A stretch of DNA of 9,122 nucleotides from an uncultured Ruaniaceae bacterium (GTDB lineage Bacteria; Actinomycetota; Actinomycetes; Actinomycetales; Beutenbergiaceae). The stretch is from positions 1-9,122 of the forward strand of contig CALKWS010000302.1 in assembly GCA_938004115.1 (NCBI GenBank), in the 5' to 3' direction. The translations under genes and the position numbers were made by a program. Below are positions 6,478-9,122 of this stretch, piece by piece. The notes below the pieces were generated by a model, which had not been told where the DNA came from, did not search any database, and worked only from the letters and a program-made list of their open reading frames with translations. Every line of letters begins with the position of its first letter. The first letter of the stretch is position 1.

Positions 6478-6876
6478 TCACCTGTCCCGGGCGGAGAGCA
6501 CGCAGAACTCGTTACCCTCCGGGTCGGCCAGCACGGTCCAGGTGGCGTCGGTGGGTTGGCCCACGTCCACCCGGGTGGCACCCAGGTCGAGCAACCGGCC
6601 GATCTCGGCGTCCCGGTCGGTGGCCGAGTGCGGGGCGAAGTCCAGGTGCAGGCGGTTCTTGGTGACCTTGGCGTGCGGCACCGGAACGAACATCAATCCG
6701 GGCGGCACCTGTTCGAAGCGGAGGTCCTCGGCGAACTGCCTGCCCCAGGGCGGCGCCACGGCCGCTTCGGCGTCGGTGGCGAAGACGAGGTCCCACTGCA
6801 GCGCCTCGGCCCACCACCGGGCCAGCGCCTGGTGGTCGGTGGATTCGATGACGGTGCTGTACCAGCGCAGTGCCAT
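6478..6876 (-). CDS. VOC family protein (glyoxalase/bleomycin-resistance fold)
   Basis: This 132-aa single-module member of the vicinal oxygen chelate superfamily resembles the Glyoxalase_6-like group common in actinobacteria. Seen: an N-terminal LRWYSTVI strand, the helix HQALARWWAEALQW (15-28), the central KNRLHLDF strand (73-80) with His77 as a possible metal ligand, and the closing WTVLADPEGNEFCVL block (113-127), with Glu123 at the other usual ligand position. The substrate cannot be told; members range from glyoxalases and dioxygenases to antibiotic-binding proteins. A strong AAGGAG Shine-Dalgarno (6888-6883) sits 6 bases before the ATG and fixes the start. argS follows after 18 bp on the same strand, which suggests an operon with this gene first, although a role in tRNA charging is not implied. 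Confidence 0.9.
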   Translation of the reverse strand: MALRWYSTVIESTDHQALARWWAEALQWDLVFATDAEAAVAPPWGRQFAEDLRFEQVPPGLMFVPVPHAKVTKNRLHLDFAPHSATDRDAEIGRLLDLGATRVDVGQPTDATWTVLADPEGNEFCVLSARDR

Positions 6877-6903
6877 GCCCGGCTCCTTCGTCCGCGGGAC
6901 GCC

Positions 6904-6933
6904 ACAGTATCGCGGACCGCCGGTGCGCGTCAG
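6904..6933 (-). promoter_or_regulatory. Candidate promoter for the VOC-argS pair
   Basis: On the minus strand CTGACG (6933-6928) and TACTGT (6909-6904) are separated by 18 bp; GATACT, overlapping by two bases upstream, would give a 16-bp spacing. The predicted 5' leader of about 20 bases contains the strong AAGGAG ribosome site of the VOC gene. The element lies just downstream of the hairpin that ends the preceding leftward gene, so it would restart transcription for VOC and argS. Confidence 0.4.
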
Positions 6934-6943
6934 GCATACGCAA

Positions 6944-6981
6944 CGGGCCCCGCCGCACCGTGGTGGTGGCGACGGGGCCCG
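6944..6981 (-). terminator. Strong GC-rich hairpin after the DPW-motif protein gene
   Basis: The arms CGGGCCCCG (6944-6952) and CGGGGCCCG (6973-6981) pair perfectly over 9 bp. The stem continues inward with GCC/GGC-type pairs after one mismatch and one bulge, giving a long, very stable structure. It starts about 19 bp after the stop codon of the leftward gene ending at 7000. In the minus direction it is followed by GTTGCGTAT, a weak T-containing tail. This is the most terminator-like element in the window. Confidence 0.7.
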
Positions 6982-6999
6982 GAGAACGAGGGGGCGCGG

Positions 7000-7692
7000 T
7001 CAGTCGTTCTTCTTCTCGTTGACGGCGTCCTTCACGTCCTGGGTGATGTCCTCGACCTTGTCCGCGGCCTCCTTGGCGGATTCCGCGGCGGTGTCCTTGA
7101 GTTCCTCCGCCTTCTGCGCGGCGGTCTCGGCCACGTCCGGTTGCTGCCCGGCCGGAGCCACGGCGTCATCCCAGTACTCCTCGGCCCACGGGTCGTCGAC
7201 CGGCTGGGTACGCCGCCAGATCAGCACCCCGGCACCAGCCACGGCGCTGCCGATCAGGACCCAACCCAGGGTCCTGCCCCACTTCGATCCGCCCTTGGCC
7301 CTGGCGGCCTTCTCCTGCTTCTTCAATGCCTTCTCCGCCTTTCCGACTGCCGAGTGCACGCGGGACTGGGCGTCATCGGCGCCGGCCCTGGCCGCCTTGG
7401 CGGCATCCTCGAGCGCCAGGATGACTTTGGGGAGCACGTCGTCGACGAGCTTGTCATGCGCGACGTCGACGGCGTCACGACTCTTCCCGGCAGCGGTGGC
7501 GAGCTTCGGCGCGGTCGCGGTGACGCCGGCCTTCCACGCCTTCTCCATCCGGGGTGCGGCCCAGTCGATCGCCGCCTCGACCTTGGGCGTGGCCCATTCC
7601 TTCCCCTGGTCGGCCAGCTCCCGTGCGGCCTTTCCGGCGTCGCCGGCGTACTGGCGGGCCTCCGCCTCGATCTTCTTCGTCTTTCGCGACAT
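7000..7692 (-). CDS. Lys/Ala-rich single-TM protein with DPW motif, function unknown
   Basis: This 230-aa protein is of unknown function. It has no signal peptide. Residues 1-135 are Ala/Lys/Glu/Asp-rich and predicted helical, with recurring Pro-basic units WATPKVE (33-39), WAAPRME (44-50), TAPKLAT (60-66) and VLPKV (86-90). The first two are exactly 11 residues apart, a spacing typical of amphipathic helices. One TM helix follows (~141-159, LGWVLIGSAVAGAGVLIW), flanked by GR and RR. Next comes an acidic aromatic motif, DDPWAEEYWDD (166-176). The tail (~186-230) is a LEA-like or coiled-coil-like run of AEELKDTAAESAKEAADKVE type. I recall similar proteins with a DPW motif beside ppiA and rhomboid genes in Micrococcales, which this context matches. 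Function is unknown; a membrane-associated structural or stress role is only a guess. It has no strong Shine-Dalgarno; GGGG lies about 8 bases before the ATG. Confidence 0.85.
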   Translation of the reverse strand: MSRKTKKIEAEARQYAGDAGKAARELADQGKEWATPKVEAAIDWAAPRMEKAWKAGVTATAPKLATAAGKSRDAVDVAHDKLVDDVLPKVILALEDAAKAARAGADDAQSRVHSAVGKAEKALKKQEKAARAKGGSKWGRTLGWVLIGSAVAGAGVLIWRRTQPVDDPWAEEYWDDAVAPAGQQPDVAETAAQKAEELKDTAAESAKEAADKVEDITQDVKDAVNEKKND

Positions 7693-7835
7693 GGGCTACC
7701 CCAGTTCCTTTCCCGCGAATGCGCGAGGGTTCGGGTCGTGATCTACCTGTGCTTTGCGTCCTAGTGTGGCACCCGCGGTGCCGTTCTGCATATGAGCATG
7801 AGCCGGGTTCGGCCCATCAATGCGAAGATGAACCC
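7693..7835. other. 143-bp divergent spacer with a 6-bp inverted repeat
   Basis: This spacer separates the leftward DPW-motif gene from rightward ppiA, so it should hold both promoters. I see a perfect inverted repeat GGCACC-CGC-GGTGCC (7768-7782), which extends by two G-U pairs as RNA. TAGTGT (7762-7767) fits the TANNNT -10 pattern on the plus strand but lacks a convincing -35. I cannot assign either promoter with confidence. The inverted repeat could be an operator. Confidence 0.35.
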
Positions 7836-8360
7836 ATGGAAGCAATTCTGCACACTACCGCCGGCGACATTTCCGTGGAACTTCTGCCCAACCACGCGCC
7901 CAAGACCGTCAAGAACTTCACCGAGTTGGCCACCGGTGCGCGCACCTGGACCCACCCGGAGACCGGATCGGAGACGAACCAGCCGCTGTATGACGGCACG
8001 ATCTTTCACCGGGTGATCCCCGACTTCATGATCCAGGGCGGCGACCCCCTGGGGAATGGCACCGGTGGGCCGGGATACCAGTTCGACGACGAGATCCACC
8101 CCGAACTGGCGTTCACCGAGCCGTACCTGTTGGCGATGGCCAACGCGGGCATCCAGATGGGCCGGGGCACCAACGGTTCACAGTTCTTCATCACCACCGT
8201 GCCCACCCCGTGGCTGCAGGGCAAGCACACCATCTTCGGGCGGGTGAAGGACGATCAGTCCCGCGCCGTGGTGGACTCCATCGAGAAGGTGTCCACCGAC
8301 CCGCGCAACGACCGCCCGGTACAGGACGTGGTGATCAACAGCATCGAGATCATCGACTGA
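7836..8360 (+). CDS. ppiA: Peptidyl-prolyl cis-trans isomerase, cyclophilin type
   Basis: Cyclophilin of 174 aa that catalyses cis-trans isomerisation of Xaa-Pro bonds and assists protein folding. It lacks a signal peptide or lipobox, so it should be cytoplasmic. Active-site residues are present: FHRVIPDFMIQGGD (57-70, with Arg59, Phe64 and Gln67), NGSQFFITT (113-121, with Phe117), Trp126 in PWLQGKHTIFG, and His131. The insert between the first strands and FHRV (about residues 33-53, ARTWTHPETGSETNQPLYDG) is normal for actinobacterial forms. The start at MEAILHTTAGDI matches the family. The frame is open far upstream, but that extension is Arg/Pro/Ser-rich shadow sequence antisense to the neighbour. 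The Shine-Dalgarno is weak (GAAGATGA). The rhomboid gene starts 4 bp after the stop, so the two are translationally coupled or co-transcribed. Confidence 0.95.
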   Translation: MEAILHTTAGDISVELLPNHAPKTVKNFTELATGARTWTHPETGSETNQPLYDGTIFHRVIPDFMIQGGDPLGNGTGGPGYQFDDEIHPELAFTEPYLLAMANAGIQMGRGTNGSQFFITTVPTPWLQGKHTIFGRVKDDQSRAVVDSIEKVSTDPRNDRPVQDVVINSIEIID

Positions 8361-8364
8361 GCGG

Positions 8365-9122
8365 ATGACGGCGTACCCACCCGCACCGCCGCCGGGGCCG
8401 GGGAGCGATCCGGCCACCGCGCCGGTGTGTCCGCGCCACCCGGACCAGGTCAGTTATGTGACCTGCCAGCGTTGCGGACGGCCGGCATGCCCGGCGTGCC
8501 AGCGTCCCGCCCCGGTCGGCGTGCACTGTGTGGACTGCGCCTCCGCGGCCGCCCGTGCCGCCCGCCCGCAGCGTACGCGGCTGGGCGGCCGGGCCCGCTC
8601 CCGCCCCTATGTGACCCTCTCCCTCATCGGGGCCTGTGTGGCGATGTTCCTGTTGGACTTCGTCGACGGCGGGGCCTCCCGGCAGGCGTTCATCTTCTCC
8701 CCGCTCGCGGCCTCGGTGGAGCCGTGGCGGATGCTCACCTCCGCGTTCCTGCACGCCGGGGTGGTGCACCTGGCGTTCAACATGTTCGCGCTGTGGATCA
8801 CCGGACCGTTCCTGGAGAGGTTCCTGGGTGCCTGGCGGTTCCTGGCGCTCTACCTGATCGCGGCCCTGGGCGGCTCGGTCGCGGTGCTGGTGTTCACCCC
8901 GTACTCGGCGTGGCATTGGGGCACCGTGGGCGCCTCCGGGGCGGTGTTCGGACTGTTCGCCGCCGCGGCGCTGTTGCTGCGGCGCGTGGGCGGGGACTAC
9001 CGCCAGATCCTGTTCGTCATCGCGATCAACGTGGTGATCTCCTTCACCGTGCCGAACATCTCCTGGCAGGCGCATCTGGGCGGGATGGTGGTCGGTGCCC
9101 TGATCGCGCTGCTCTACCTCTA
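8365..9122 (+). CDS. Rhomboid family intramembrane serine protease with N-terminal zinc-binding domain (truncated by window end)
   Basis: Polytopic serine protease that cleaves TM segments of membrane proteins; substrates are unknown. 252 residues are in the window and the 3' end is missing. After a Pro-rich start, residues 22-58 carry paired Cys/His (C22, H25, C34, C37, C42, C45, H54, C55, C58), a B-box-like zinc-binding module usual in actinobacterial rhomboids. A basic linker (~64-80) leads to the TM core. Core motifs present are WR (121-122, L1 loop), HAGVVHLAFN (130-139, with His135 and Asn139 at oxyanion-related positions), GASG (189-192, catalytic Ser191) and QAHLGG (235-240, catalytic His237). 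TM helices lie at about 83-100, 131-148, 156-178, 187-206, 212-229 and from 237. All catalytic residues fall inside the window, so an active enzyme is expected. The start is 4 bp after ppiA, a tight coupling common in this lineage. Confidence 0.94.
   Translation, partial: MTAYPPAPPPGPGSDPATAPVCPRHPDQVSYVTCQRCGRPACPACQRPAPVGVHCVDCASAAARAARPQRTRLGGRARSRPYVTLSLIGACVAMFLLDFVDGGASRQAFIFSPLAASVEPWRMLTSAFLHAGVVHLAFNMFALWITGPFLERFLGAWRFLALYLIAALGGSVAVLVFTPYSAWHWGTVGASGAVFGLFAAAALLLRRVGGDYRQILFVIAINVVISFTVPNISWQAHLGGMVVGALIALLYL

Noticed and set aside
7006..7017. TTCTTCTTCTC run resembling a T-rich terminator tail
   Set aside because: It encodes the Lys/Asn/Glu-rich C-terminus of the minus-strand gene and is not next to a hairpin in the correct orientation.
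4807..7764. A 985-codon open frame on the plus strand antisense to argS, the VOC gene and part of the DPW-protein gene
   Set aside because: It spans three well-supported minus-strand genes and two intergenic regions, its translation is rich in Gly/Val/His/Gln/Arg without a recognisable domain, and very GC-rich coding DNA often leaves one antisense frame free of stops.
7554..7835. Upstream extension of the cyclophilin frame to 268 aa
   Set aside because: It is antisense to the DPW-protein gene, rich in Arg, Pro and Ser, and the family N-terminus begins at MEAILHTTAGD.
8350..9075. A 241-codon minus-strand open frame opposite the rhomboid gene
   Set aside because: The plus strand carries all rhomboid catalytic motifs and zinc-ligand cysteines; the antisense translation is a Gly/Arg/His/Glu-rich shadow.

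Overview
The window is GC-rich throughout, with dense genes and short spacers. Gene content and order fit an actinobacterium, probably of the order Micrococcales. The right end (a one-TM protein with a DPW motif, divergent from ppiA, then a rhomboid protease with a zinc-binding N-terminus) resembles a block that many Micrococcales carry near the replication origin. That placement is recalled knowledge plus inference; no oriC or DnaA-box cluster is visible here.

Layout, left to right. (1) Rightward pair 1-3099: a secreted, membrane-anchored class C beta-lactamase-fold serine hydrolase, whose start codon appears to begin one base before the window, then 25 bp later an AlkZ-like winged-helix protein. 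(2) A convergent junction with a two-tier hairpin (3111-3146) leads into a leftward aldo/keto reductase (3121-4098). (3) A 191-bp divergent spacer separates the reductase from a small rightward DUF2277 gene (4290-4568). Both genes appear to start at, or next to, their predicted transcription start. (4) A second convergent junction holds a perfect 18-bp palindrome (4580-4597). Beyond it a leftward pair is read as VOC protein (6478-6876) then argS (4627-6459), 18 bp apart. (5) A strong GC-rich hairpin (6944-6981) separates this pair from the next leftward gene, a lysine/alanine-rich single-TM protein (7000-7692). (6) A 143-bp divergent spacer with an inverted repeat precedes the rightward pair ppiA (7836-8360) and rhomboid protease (8365 to the window end, truncated).

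Functionally these are mostly unrelated housekeeping and accessory genes: arginine tRNA charging, proline isomerisation, intramembrane proteolysis, possible DNA-base repair, NADPH-dependent carbonyl reduction and a cell-surface hydrolase. I see no mobile element, CRISPR array, tRNA, rRNA, toxin-antitoxin pair or obvious defence system, and no stretch over 300 bp without a gene. I do not see evidence for a new multi-gene system. The points worth a second look are local: an altered HIGH signature in ArgS, altered catalytic-position residues in the serine hydrolase and the AlkZ-like protein, paired leaderless-type starts, and two symmetric hairpins at convergent gene ends.
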